Shown here in pieces: positions 51,166 to 60,253 of a stretch of 64,000 nucleotides of DNA (its first letter is position 1; each line of letters starts with the position of its first letter). Under the pieces are notes generated by a model, which saw only the letters and a program-made list of their open reading frames with translations, searched no databases and had not been told where the DNA came from. The stretch is from Leeia speluncae (GTDB lineage Bacteria > Pseudomonadota > Gammaproteobacteria > Burkholderiales > Leeiaceae), in assembly GCF_020564625.1 (NCBI RefSeq), contig NZ_JAJBZT010000003.1:186001-250000 (forward strand), given 5' to 3'. Both the position numbers and the translations under genes were made by a program.

Positions 51166-52032
51166 TTATTCGATATTCTGCACTTGCTCACGCATTTGCT
51201 CGATCAGCACTTTCAGGTCCATCGATGCTTGGGTGAATTCCATGTTGGCGGCTTTTGAGCCCAAGGTATTGGCTTCGCGGTGCAACTCTTGCATCAAGAA
51301 ATCTAGGCGCTTACCAACCACTCCACCCTTTTTCAGGATGCGGCGCACTTCGGTACAGTGGGTAGTTAGACGAGTCAACTCTTCATCCACATCAATTTTT
51401 TGCGCAAAGAGAGCCACTTCTTGTTGGATGCGAGACTCTTCACCTTGCTCTAAAACCTCTTGCAAACGCTCGGTTAACTTTTGCTGGTAAGCAGCCACCA
51501 CAGCTGGCAATAGCGGCGTAATGTCTTTTACAATCGCTTCGATCTGTTCAATACGATCAATCAGCATGGCGGATAATTTATCGCCTTCGCGATGGCGAGT
51601 CGCAATAAAGTCATCTAATACCGCTTCGATTGCGCCTTTAACAATGCCAGCTAAGGTTTCGGTATCGACAGAGTCGGTTGCCAATACGCCAGGCCAACGC
51701 AAAATATCCGATACCGTCAGGCCTTTTGCACCACCAGCTAATGCCAACACCTGCTGTTCTGCAGCGAGCAACGCAGAGACGGTTGCTTGATTCACTTGCA
51801 AGGTTGGGGTTTGATCTGGATTAGGCACTAACCCAATTCGGCACTCTAATTTACCGCGGTTTAATCTAGCGGAGAGAGACTCTCTCATCAACGGTTCAAA
51901 TTGACGGAATTCTTCTGGTTGACGGAACACTGCATCTAAAAAGCGGTGATTGACCGATTTCAATTCCAACGTCATCATGCCGATTGGGGTTGGGAGAGTT
52001 TTCACTGCATAGCCGGTCATACTGGCAATCAT
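51166..52032 (-). CDS. yicC: YicC-family endoribonuclease
   Basis: A 288-residue protein of the YicC/YloC family, whose members cleave RNA and affect small-RNA decay in E. coli. It begins MIASMTGYA, the universal family start. The C-terminal half contains EELTRLTTHCTEVRRILKKG and KRLDFLMQELHREANTLGSK with the conserved Glu/His residues of the active site. ATG at 52032 follows AAGGAAA; the longer frame is unsupported. Divergent from the kinase gene. Confidence 0.93.
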   Translation of the reverse strand: MIASMTGYAVKTLPTPIGMMTLELKSVNHRFLDAVFRQPEEFRQFEPLMRESLSARLNRGKLECRIGLVPNPDQTPTLQVNQATVSALLAAEQQVLALAGGAKGLTVSDILRWPGVLATDSVDTETLAGIVKGAIEAVLDDFIATRHREGDKLSAMLIDRIEQIEAIVKDITPLLPAVVAAYQQKLTERLQEVLEQGEESRIQQEVALFAQKIDVDEELTRLTTHCTEVRRILKKGGVVGKRLDFLMQELHREANTLGSKAANMEFTQASMDLKVLIEQMREQVQNIE

Positions 52033-52263
52033 GCATTTTCCTTTCAGAGATTCCGAAAAATCGGACGCCACGACTTTACAAGCGGCGAACGAAGAATGAC
52101 AATTCAATTATTATACGTTGTAATCACTGTTTTCTGACCGAGATGATTGCTAATCCAGCAAAACACTTGGTAGAGTACAGTTGCCTTGGCAAGCGTAGCG
52201 CTTGCCTTAAACAATAATTAGACACCGTTCGTCCCCACAACAAGAGAACAGGTTTGGCAAAAC

Positions 52264-53217
52264 ATGGGTCAGCAAGCTAACTTACCACTGCCGCGCGGAT
52301 ATCAATTACAGAATTATACCATTGTAAAACCGTTAAGCTCTGGAGGTTTCAGTATCGTTTACCTGGCACATGATGAAAATGATCAGCCAGTGGCGATTAA
52401 AGAATATATGCCAAGTTCACTGGTGCTTCGTGTGGATGGCGAAATCGTTAATCCAGAGAACCCTGAGTATCTTCCCACTTTCCGCTATGGTTTAAAGTGC
52501 TTCTTTGAAGAAGGCAAGGCGTTGGCGGGGATTAATCACCCGAATGTTGTGCGCGTGATTAACTTTTTCCGCGCTAATGAAACCGTTTATATGGTGATGA
52601 GCTACGAACGTGGCCGTACGTTGCAACGAGAGATTCAGTTGCGGCAAAACGAAACCATGAAAGAGAGCATGATTCGTTTGGTATTTGGCCAGTTGCTAAA
52701 TGGTTTACGTGAAGTGCATTTGCACAAACTTCTTCACTTAGATATCAAACCCGCGAACATCTACATTAGACAAGACGGTACACCATTACTGTTGGATTTT
52801 GGTTCTGCCAGACAAACTTTTACACAAAATAACCCGCGCTTATCGCCAATGTTTACGCCAGGGTTTGCGCCGCCAGAACAGTATAGGGACAGAGATAACT
52901 TAGGTCCTTGGAGCGATATATACAGCGTGGGAGCTAGTATCTACGCATGCATGGCCGCCCATGCACCGCAACCGGGTGATCAACGGGCAGTCGAAGATAA
53001 GTATGTTTCGGCGTCTAAACTGTGGAATGGGGTCTATTCTAAGCACTTACTAGAAATAGTAGACTGGTGCCTTGAAAAAGACTTTTTGAATCGCCCGCAG
53101 TCTGTACTGCAAATTCAAAAAGAACTGTTACGTAATGACTATGAAATTCCGGAACCAAAACTTTCACAAAAAATCCGGTCGTTTTTAACGCAAAATATTT
53201 TTCCGCGTAATCGCTGA
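52264..53217 (+). CDS. Eukaryotic-like serine/threonine protein kinase
   Basis: A 317-residue kinase without a membrane segment. The glycine loop is LSSGGFSIVYLA, the ATP-anchoring Lys46 lies in VAIKEYMP, the catalytic loop is HLDIKPAN (Asp160, Asn165) and the metal site DFG (Asp178). The usual HRD Arg is Leu159, so it is a non-RD kinase. APPEQY and the substrate-binding lobe follow. It lies 14 bases before a PP2C phosphatase gene. Substrates unknown; no FHA-domain or secretion genes are adjacent. Confidence 0.92.
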   Translation: MGQQANLPLPRGYQLQNYTIVKPLSSGGFSIVYLAHDENDQPVAIKEYMPSSLVLRVDGEIVNPENPEYLPTFRYGLKCFFEEGKALAGINHPNVVRVINFFRANETVYMVMSYERGRTLQREIQLRQNETMKESMIRLVFGQLLNGLREVHLHKLLHLDIKPANIYIRQDGTPLLLDFGSARQTFTQNNPRLSPMFTPGFAPPEQYRDRDNLGPWSDIYSVGASIYACMAAHAPQPGDQRAVEDKYVSASKLWNGVYSKHLLEIVDWCLEKDFLNRPQSVLQIQKELLRNDYEIPEPKLSQKIRSFLTQNIFPRNR

Positions 53218-53231
53218 GGCAAAAAAATAAA

Positions 53232-54149
53232 ATGAAGTTTTCCATCTACCAAGAAAGTAGACGCGGTGGACGCAAGTACAACCAAGACCGTATGGGCTAT
53301 AGCTATAGCCGTGATGCGTTGTTATTGGTAATTGCAGATGGCATGGGAGGCCATTTGCAAGGTGAGATTGCCGCACAAATTGCAGTTGAAATGCTGATCC
53401 GCCAATTTGAAGCGGCAGCTAAACCTGTTGTGAAAGAACCTTCTGCATTTATGTATGAAGCCATTCACCAAGCGCATGATGCAATTTTAGATTACGCCAG
53501 TAAAAATCAGTTGCTAGAAACACCACGCACCACCATCGTGACCTGTTTAATTCAGGACAACATGGCTTATTGGGCGCACGTGGGCGACTCTCGCCTGTAT
53601 TTCTTCCATAACGGGCAGCAGCAGCACGTTACCACCGATCATTCTCGCGTTCAGCAGTTAATGCAGATGGGTAAGATCACCCCAGCCCAAGCATTAACTC
53701 ACCCTGATCGTAACAAGATTTATAACTGCTTAGGCAGTGCCTTCCCGCCAGAAGTGGAATTATCGCCACGCCGTCCGATATCGCATGGCGATACGATTTT
53801 GTTGTGTACAGATGGTCTGTGGGGCACATTAGATCCAATGGAATTGCAACAGTACCTAGGCCAGTTTCCGGTTCTCTACGCACTGCCTCAATTAATGGAT
53901 AAGGCAGAGTTTAATGGTGGCAAATTTGGCGACAACTTAACCGCGCTGGGTATTACTTGGTTGGAAGAGGATGATCTGAACCAAAGTACCGCTACCTCTA
54001 CGCTAAAAATGACAGATAACGACGTGAATAGCCAATTGGAAACCATCCGTGTGGATGACGATCTAAAAGCAACTGGCGAAGTGTCTGACGAGGATATTGA
54101 GAAAGCAATTTCGGATATTCAAAAAGCGATTAAACGCTATACCAAATAA
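53232..54149 (+). CDS. PP2C-family serine/threonine phosphatase
   Basis: A 305-residue phosphatase. PP2C metal motifs: QDRMGY near the N terminus, ADGMGGH, HVGDSRLYFF, LCTDGLWG and DNLTALGI. A Ser/Thr/Asp-rich tail of about 50 residues follows the catalytic domain, perhaps a target of the partner kinase. Coupled to the kinase gene upstream, so the two form a reversible switch. Rph follows after 104 bases. Confidence 0.93.
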   Translation: MKFSIYQESRRGGRKYNQDRMGYSYSRDALLLVIADGMGGHLQGEIAAQIAVEMLIRQFEAAAKPVVKEPSAFMYEAIHQAHDAILDYASKNQLLETPRTTIVTCLIQDNMAYWAHVGDSRLYFFHNGQQQHVTTDHSRVQQLMQMGKITPAQALTHPDRNKIYNCLGSAFPPEVELSPRRPISHGDTILLCTDGLWGTLDPMELQQYLGQFPVLYALPQLMDKAEFNGGKFGDNLTALGITWLEEDDLNQSTATSTLKMTDNDVNSQLETIRVDDDLKATGEVSDEDIEKAISDIQKAIKRYTK

Positions 54150-54253
54150 ATAATAATGGATGTCGAACCTAGATTCGCACCTGTTAAATTGAATACTCTT
54201 TTGATGGGCAACCCAATGTGCGTTGCCCATACATTTTTATAAAGGATGCAATC

Positions 54254-54973
54254 ATGCGCCCATCAGGCAGACAAGCAAACCAGCTTCGAGAAGTAAGCAT
54301 TACTAGACAATTTACCAAGCATGCCGAAGGTAGTGTGCTAATTTCTTTTGGTGATACGCAAGTAATTTGCACCGCGACCGTTGAAGAGAATGTGCCTTCT
54401 TTTTTAAAAGGCAAAGGCCAAGGTTGGGTAACGGCTGAATACGGCATGCTGCCACGCTCGACCAACTCTCGCATGAAGCGCGAAGCAGCTAGCGGCAAAC
54501 AAAGTGGCCGTACACAGGAAATTCAGCGCTTAATTGGCCGTAGTCTTCGTGCAGTGATCGATTTAGTTGCTTTAGGCGAGCGCCAAGTAATTGTGGATTG
54601 TGATGTGATTCAAGCAGATGGCGGCACACGTACCGCTAGTATTACCGGCGCATTTGTGGCGGTTCATGATGCATTGTCTCAGTTGGTAAGCAAAGGTCAA
54701 TTAGCTAGCCTTCCACTAAAAGATCACGTGGCGGCAATTTCTGTTGGGGTAGCGGATGGCAAACCGGTACTAGACTTGGATTATGTAGAAGACTCTGCTT
54801 GCGACACGGATATGAACGTGGTGATGACGGGTAGCGGTAAATTTGTTGAAATCCAAGGTACGGCAGAAGGTGAAGCGTTTAGCCGTGAAGAGATGAATGA
54901 ATTACTCGATTTAGCAGGCGCTGGTATTGCTGAGTTAATTCAAAAACAAAAAGCCGCATTGGGCATTGCGTAA
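54254..54973 (+). CDS. rph: Ribonuclease PH
   Basis: A 239-residue phosphorolytic 3'-5' exoribonuclease trimming tRNA ends. It opens [14 protein letters not shown] and carries [18 protein letters not shown], the RPH box, with [15 protein letters not shown] and DADGGTR-type [13 protein letters not shown] at 54254 has AAAGGA; the earlier frame start at 54218 is unsupported. Full length, unlike the truncated E. coli K-12 gene. In related bacteria rdgB often follows; here a terminator does. Confidence 0.95.
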   Translation: MRPSGRQANQLREVSITRQFTKHAEGSVLISFGDTQVICTATVEENVPSFLKGKGQGWVTAEYGMLPRSTNSRMKREAASGKQSGRTQEIQRLIGRSLRAVIDLVALGERQVIVDCDVIQADGGTRTASITGAFVAVHDALSQLVSKGQLASLPLKDHVAAISVGVADGKPVLDLDYVEDSACDTDMNVVMTGSGKFVEIQGTAEGEAFSREEMNELLDLAGAGIAELIQKQKAALGIA

Positions 54974-54984
54974 TATCTGATATA

Positions 54985-55035
54985 CCCCCAAAAACAAAAA
55001 ACAGGTCATTCGAGCCTGTTTTTTTGTTTTTGGGG
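54985..55035. terminator. Bidirectional terminator between rph and XRE-cupin gene
   Basis: A stem of about 20 bp with one bulge: CCCCAAAAACAAAAAACAGG (54986-55005) against 55015-55035. Loop of 9 bases. Serves two convergent genes. Confidence 0.85.
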
Positions 55036-55050
55036 ACCTAAACTTAGTGC

Positions 55051-55644
55051 TTAAAGCGCCATGACCATATTTCGGGTAAAAGAGAGCATTTGCGTGGTTC
55101 TATTTTGATACGCATAAGGCTCTTGGCTAGCAAAGACAAAAGACTCACCCGCCTTCACGACATGAATTCTGCCTTTTGTGACCAAGGCCAACTCACCACT
55201 CATCACGTAGTGAATTTCTTGGTAGCCAACAGGATCCGCTTCTGACTGATATGAGTCACCCGGAGCAAGCTGCCAAAACCACAGTTCAACCGTGGTATTG
55301 CTACTTTGCACACTTTGCAATAGCGTGGCATGGCTAGCAGGCTGGTTTCCTTGCCAAACACGCACCGGCGCTTTCATTTGTTGAGCATCTGGTTGCGGCG
55401 CCCTGACAATTCGGTCAAACGGGACATTTAACGCCGTTGCCAAACGGTCTACCGTCGCAATACTGACATTGCTTTCACCGGCTTCAATATTCACCAACAT
55501 ACGCCGACTAACGCCCGCGACCGTCGCCAAATGCACTTGGCTCCAGCCTTTTTGTTGTCGTGCCTGTTTGATATTGGCAGACACATGTTGGATAACTTGT
55601 AGATGCCCCGGATTATCCGGTTGCGACGTTTGCTCTTCTGTCAC
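55051..55644 (-). CDS. XRE-family regulator with C-terminal cupin domain
   Basis: A 197-residue regulator. Residues 20-75 form a helix-turn-helix (IKQARQQKGWSQVHLATVAG, ESNVSIATVDRLATAL). The C-terminal half is a cupin with YQEIHYVMSGELALVTKGR and VKAGESFVFASQEPYAYQN, usually a small-molecule sensor. Such proteins regulate neighbouring transport or metabolic genes. It is divergent from the unknown gene at 55806 with 161 bases between, so that gene may be a target. Confidence 0.9.
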   Translation of the reverse strand: MTEEQTSQPDNPGHLQVIQHVSANIKQARQQKGWSQVHLATVAGVSRRMLVNIEAGESNVSIATVDRLATALNVPFDRIVRAPQPDAQQMKAPVRVWQGNQPASHATLLQSVQSSNTTVELWFWQLAPGDSYQSEADPVGYQEIHYVMSGELALVTKGRIHVVKAGESFVFASQEPYAYQNRTTQMLSFTRNMVMAL

Positions 55645-55805
55645 CTGATTGCCCTGTATTTCGTTAAATGTGCGTAAAACAGTCGGCTAAACAGCCTAAA
55701 CCGGATAGTAACGCGGATTTACTATCTTCGTTAAGCGTTATTCAGGATTTCTGATCATCCATCTCATCATTTCTTTTTATAAGGGTCAGGTTTACAATTC
55801 TGCCC

Positions 55806-56822
55806 ATGAAACTGACTTTAGTACTTCCCGGCCTGATTTGGCCACATGCAGATAAGCAATTCTTTAGAGAGTTGTCTCTTCCTTCTTTGGCTTGGTTATT
55901 AGGCAAAGCAAGTAAAATTAAATCCATTACTGGCACATGCAATGATTGGTTAGCGGACGCCACCCAATCGCGAGACTTCCCGTCGGCAGCCTATGCAGCC
56001 AGCTTGTTAGCCAATCAGCCAACAGATTCTGCAGGGACTTGGCTATTTGCTCATCCGATCCACTTAATTCCCAATCGATCCGAATTACGAATTGCCGATG
56101 CGGGCCAGTTAGGGATTAGCCTATTGGAAGCAGAAGCATTGGTAAGAGGGTTAAATCAGCATTTCGCTCAGGATGGTATGCAGTTTTATGTGCAAACCCC
56201 AGATCAGTGGCTGCTACATGTTGCGAATGAGGTGACGGAGTCATTTACGCCGTTTGAAACCGCGGTGGGCAGAAGCATGGACCCGATTTTGCCAACCGGC
56301 CCTAATGCGATGGTTTGGCATCGGCAAATGAATGAAATGCAAATGCTGATGTATAACCACCCAGTAAATGATGAAAGAGATGCCAAAGGGATGCCGGTGA
56401 TTCATGGCGTTTGGTTATCAAGCCCAGGCAAATCAACACAAACAGCTAGCCAGCCGTCGTCAACCCAATGGTGGATAGATAACGTGATGTGGCAAGGCCT
56501 CGCCAAGCAATTGAACATCCCATTTAGCCCATCCCCATCAAGAAGCGAGATGATTCTCGAATCTGAAAAAGATGCGTTAATTAAGCTAGAAACGGCGAAT
56601 TGGGCGCAGATTCGCCAAGATGTGTGGGCATGGCAAGAAGCGTTACGTGAAGTGGAAGATGTTTGGTTTACGCCACTTGCAGCGGCGTTATCGAGTGGAA
56701 AAGTGAGTCAATTAGACTTAGTACTCTCTGACGAATCTGAAACCTCCACTTACCGTATTCAAACAAGTGACAAGTGGAAGTTCTGGAAAAGACCGTTACC
56801 GCTTGAAACACTCTGTTCTTAA
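55806..56822 (+). CDS. Conserved hypothetical protein, phosphoglycerate-mutase-labelled family
   Basis: A 338-residue protein not firmly identified. The N terminus LTLVLPGLIWPHADKQFF and later SLPSLAWLLGKA resemble betaproteobacterial proteins often labelled cofactor-independent phosphoglycerate mutase. I see none of the metal-binding motifs that label would require, so the label may be spurious. Trp is frequent (WFAHPIHLI-like WLFAHPIHLI, WHRQMNEMQM). No signal peptide or membrane segment. Divergent from the XRE-cupin gene and convergent with the EAL protein, ending 4 bases before it. Confidence 0.65.
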   Translation: MKLTLVLPGLIWPHADKQFFRELSLPSLAWLLGKASKIKSITGTCNDWLADATQSRDFPSAAYAASLLANQPTDSAGTWLFAHPIHLIPNRSELRIADAGQLGISLLEAEALVRGLNQHFAQDGMQFYVQTPDQWLLHVANEVTESFTPFETAVGRSMDPILPTGPNAMVWHRQMNEMQMLMYNHPVNDERDAKGMPVIHGVWLSSPGKSTQTASQPSSTQWWIDNVMWQGLAKQLNIPFSPSPSRSEMILESEKDALIKLETANWAQIRQDVWAWQEALREVEDVWFTPLAAALSSGKVSQLDLVLSDESETSTYRIQTSDKWKFWKRPLPLETLCS

Positions 56823-56825
56823 GAA

Positions 56826-58628
56826 TTAACGCCAAGCCTGACTCATATGGCAAATAGACAAACTACTTCCTTGTGTCATCTTTGCCATATGCTTCACCTC
56901 TGCCGCTAACTCGGCCAAATCGTGATGTGTGCTGCAAGCACCGGATGGCACGACGACTGCACCAATCGATAACGAGGTTAATGGGATTAAGGTGTTTTCG
57001 CCTTGGCGGTTAACCCCCATAAAGCCACCTTGCTCTCGGTGACCCGGTAAAAACAGATTGCTGACATCTTGATCAAAGCGCTGTAAAGCCATACGACAGC
57101 GATGTTCCCAATCGGCACTTTGCATGAGCACGATAAAATCATCCCCGCCAATATGCCCGACAAAATCACGCTTGGGTTGAGAAATATCTAACAGCAGATT
57201 GGCTGTTAGCCGAATAATGTCGTCACCCTTGCGGTAACCATATACATCATTAAATGGTTTGAAATGATCGAGATCAGCATAGCACGCAACAAACGGTACG
57301 TTGTTTGCGATCAGCATGTCGACTTGCTCATCAATCGGCACATTGCCAGGGAGTTGCGTTAACGGATTGGCGTATCTCGCTTGATTAAGTTGATGGGCTG
57401 ACATGGCGCGCATGACGTCATACGCGCTTGCGATCCCCCGATAATAACCACCTTCCGTAACGATAAACCCTTTCGATAACTGGCTGCGCCCTTCTGCCAC
57501 CACCTGCTGACTAACGACCGACAAATCAGAGGTAGCATCTACGACTAATGGGTTGGTGTCCATTAATCGGTGACAAGGTTTTCTACCATATAAGTCTCGT
57601 TTGTAATGCCCGGCAAATAGTTCGAGTAAAGTTTGCCTATCTAACATGCCAATCGGGCGCCCATCCGCCACCACAGGTAAAGCATATAGCTCGGGGTCAT
57701 TGGCAAAGCGTTGGTAAACCGTTTCACTCAAGGTTTCTGGGCTAACCGGTGCTACCGTTTGCATCATCAGCGAAAGCGAGTGATTGGTCTTTCTGCCCTG
57801 CTGATGTAATTGAATACGCTCATTTTCTCGTTGAATGGTGGCGAGCACGTCTGGGTTCATCGTAGGAGATGCCAGTCCCATCGGCTTACCTAGCAGGTAG
57901 CCCTGCCCAAACGCCACCCCTAACTCTTGCAAAATACGGAGTTCTTCATGGGTTTCGATACCTTCTGCAATCAAGCAACTGCCAGACAAAGCCGTGAGGT
58001 GTTGAACCGCTGTAGTAAAGTGCTTTTTGAGTGGATCGCGGTCAATTTCTTGCACAAAGTGCATGTCAATTTTGACAAAGTCTGGTTGCAACTCATACCA
58101 CAAACGCAAGCTTGAGAAACCCGCGCCTAAGTCATCTAGCGCAATCTTAATGCCTGCATTTCGATACGGCGTCAGACTGCGCAACAAGGCTTGATAGCCG
58201 CCGGTGACTGGACGGCTTTCGGTAATTTCAAGAACGATGCGGCTTGCTGGAAAGTTATTTTGTTTGGCGATATCAACCAGCATGTCGACCGAAAAAGCGG
58301 GGCTAAAAAAGCAGTCTGGATTGGTATTTAAAAATAAATTACCAGGTAGTTGGCGCTCTGCAAATTGGCGAATAATCACACGTCGACATGCCGCCTCTAG
58401 GGGCAATAACAGGCCGTGGCGCGCTGCAATATCAAACAATTGCGCGGGAGAGGCTAACGTGGAATTCACAGGGCCACGAATAAGCCCTTCGAAGCCAAGA
58501 ATTCGGCCTTGCTTTAAGTCTACAATCGGCTGAAAATGGGCATGCAATTCTTCCTTATCCAAAATGGACATGAAAAAATTAAGCTGTTCATCTTCCCGAT
58601 CCATGCGGTTAAAGGCATGTACTGACAC
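56826..58628 (-). CDS. EAL-CBS-GGDEF c-di-GMP signalling protein
   Basis: A 600-residue cytoplasmic protein. The EAL phosphodiesterase domain (about 20-260) keeps its motifs: EGLIRG (Glu47), NTNPDC, EITESRP, DDLGAGFSSL, VKIDMHF, EGIETHEE and GQGYLLGKP. A pair of CBS repeats (about 290-410) may bind nucleotides. The GGDEF domain (from 430) has DLDHFKPFND and GGDDF, so the usual Glu is Asp, and it lacks an RxxD I-site. Phosphodiesterase activity is well supported; cyclase activity is uncertain. GTG start behind CGAGG. Confidence 0.92.
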   Translation of the reverse strand: MSVHAFNRMDREDEQLNFFMSILDKEELHAHFQPIVDLKQGRILGFEGLIRGPVNSTLASPAQLFDIAARHGLLLPLEAACRRVIIRQFAERQLPGNLFLNTNPDCFFSPAFSVDMLVDIAKQNNFPASRIVLEITESRPVTGGYQALLRSLTPYRNAGIKIALDDLGAGFSSLRLWYELQPDFVKIDMHFVQEIDRDPLKKHFTTAVQHLTALSGSCLIAEGIETHEELRILQELGVAFGQGYLLGKPMGLASPTMNPDVLATIQRENERIQLHQQGRKTNHSLSLMMQTVAPVSPETLSETVYQRFANDPELYALPVVADGRPIGMLDRQTLLELFAGHYKRDLYGRKPCHRLMDTNPLVVDATSDLSVVSQQVVAEGRSQLSKGFIVTEGGYYRGIASAYDVMRAMSAHQLNQARYANPLTQLPGNVPIDEQVDMLIANNVPFVACYADLDHFKPFNDVYGYRKGDDIIRLTANLLLDISQPKRDFVGHIGGDDFIVLMQSADWEHRCRMALQRFDQDVSNLFLPGHREQGGFMGVNRQGENTLIPLTSLSIGAVVVPSGACSTHHDLAELAAEVKHMAKMTQGSSLSICHMSQAWR

Positions 58629-58738
58629 ACTAAACCTCGAGACTCTTATATCCTGTACCAGAGAGTCATTCTACTAATTTGATGTGACGTTTACGTGACA
58701 AACCATTTGGTCAAAAGCAAAAAAGTGCTGAAAAAACA

Positions 58739-60085
58739 ATGCCTTCAATAAAAAAACAGTTGTTAAAAAATACATTGATTGCGATGTTGTCACTATGGTT
58801 AGTGACAGCACTGATTACCATTTATGCAGCTAGGCACGAGGCATTAGAGTTACTAGATAGCAAACTACAAGAAACAGCGTACACACTGCTTGCCTTTAAT
58901 ATTGAAGGCTCAATAAAGCACCGAGATAAAAAAGGGGAAGAGGAAGAAATCGAGAGCGAACATTTCCCTGCGAAGAATGATGAGTTACAAGTACAAGTTT
59001 GGCGAAATGATGGCGCATTAATTATTGCCAGTCCAAACGCACCTTCCGTTCCGTTTAACCCGGAAAGTGGTTTTGCCGTCAATCGCCAAGACAAACAAAG
59101 TTGGCGCTCTTTTGCCGTTTGGGATGAAGACCATTCGCTACAAGTTCGCGTGCTAGAAGATAAAGAAAAATTACATAAAGTGGTTGCTGAAATTGTGACC
59201 ACACAGTTACTCGCCTTTTTACTCTTTGCCCCTGTTTTAGCCATTATGATTTCATGGTCGATTGGCAGAGGATTACAACTACTTACCCGGCTAGCCTCTG
59301 AGATAGGTACAAGGCATGCACAACACCTAGAACCCGTCCCTGATGAAAATATTCCCGCAGAAGTGCAGCCGATGTTAAAAGCACTGAATGCGCTGCTAGA
59401 ACGGCTAAATGAATCGATTCGCAAAGAAAGACGTTTTACCGCGGATGCGGCACACGAGCTCAGAACGCCATTAGCCGCGTTGCGTGTGCAGGCTGAACTA
59501 GCCAGCCAAAGCCAAGATCCAGAAACACGTGCGCATGCATTGCAGCAACTGGTTGAAGGTTCAGGGAGAACATCCCGCGTGCTGGATCAGTTGCTTGCGT
59601 TAGCCCGCATTGAACATGATCAAACCTTGATTGGAGACACGCCAATAGACCTTCAACAACTAGCAAGAAACACACTTGCGAATGAGGCAGGACGAGCATT
59701 ATCACACCAGCAAGAGTTAGCACTGCTGACAGATAATCCCATTATTGTGAATGGCGATGCGACCTTATTGCAATTAATGCTGCGCAACTTAGTGGATAAT
59801 GCGCTGCGCTATATGCCTGAAGGTGGTGTGTGCTCCATTTCCTGCCTGTCCGACACCGATAAAGCCCTTTTAATCATTGAAGATACAGGTCCAGGTATTC
59901 CAGAAGAATCATTAGATCGTGTCTTCGATCGTTTTTACCGAATCACCGGCACACGTCAAGAAGGTACTGGCCTTGGGCTTTCGTTAGTAGCGGAGATTGT
60001 CCGCTTACACCATGGCACCATTCAACTTAGCAACCGCCTTGAAGGTACAGGTTTAACCGTTACCGTTTCTCTTCCACTACATTAA
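58739..60085 (+). CDS. Sensor histidine kinase, orphan (QseC-like layout)
   Basis: A 448-residue membrane kinase. The first membrane helix is at residues 10-30, a periplasmic domain of about 115 residues has a very acidic and basic stretch (HRDKKGEEEEIESEH), and the second helix lies near 158-175. The phosphoaccepting H-box is ADAAHELRTPLAAL, with N-box MLRNLVDNALRY and G-box EDTGPGIPEE plus GTGLGLSL. No response regulator lies beside it, so it is an orphan in this window. The signal is unknown. Confidence 0.9.
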   Translation: MPSIKKQLLKNTLIAMLSLWLVTALITIYAARHEALELLDSKLQETAYTLLAFNIEGSIKHRDKKGEEEEIESEHFPAKNDELQVQVWRNDGALIIASPNAPSVPFNPESGFAVNRQDKQSWRSFAVWDEDHSLQVRVLEDKEKLHKVVAEIVTTQLLAFLLFAPVLAIMISWSIGRGLQLLTRLASEIGTRHAQHLEPVPDENIPAEVQPMLKALNALLERLNESIRKERRFTADAAHELRTPLAALRVQAELASQSQDPETRAHALQQLVEGSGRTSRVLDQLLALARIEHDQTLIGDTPIDLQQLARNTLANEAGRALSHQQELALLTDNPIIVNGDATLLQLMLRNLVDNALRYMPEGGVCSISCLSDTDKALLIIEDTGPGIPEESLDRVFDRFYRITGTRQEGTGLGLSLVAEIVRLHHGTIQLSNRLEGTGLTVTVSLPLH

Positions 60086-60253
60086 ACACACCTCACCCGC
60101 CCTCGGGTTTGAGTATCTATTTGATCCCCCTTTTTTCAAAAATGGGTATTTGTGTGTTTTTTTGTATTATTGTGTACTTTTTAAATTACTCATGTAATAC
60201 TCATCACACAGTTTCAAACAACAACAATTTTCATTCCACTATTGGGAGCCCAT

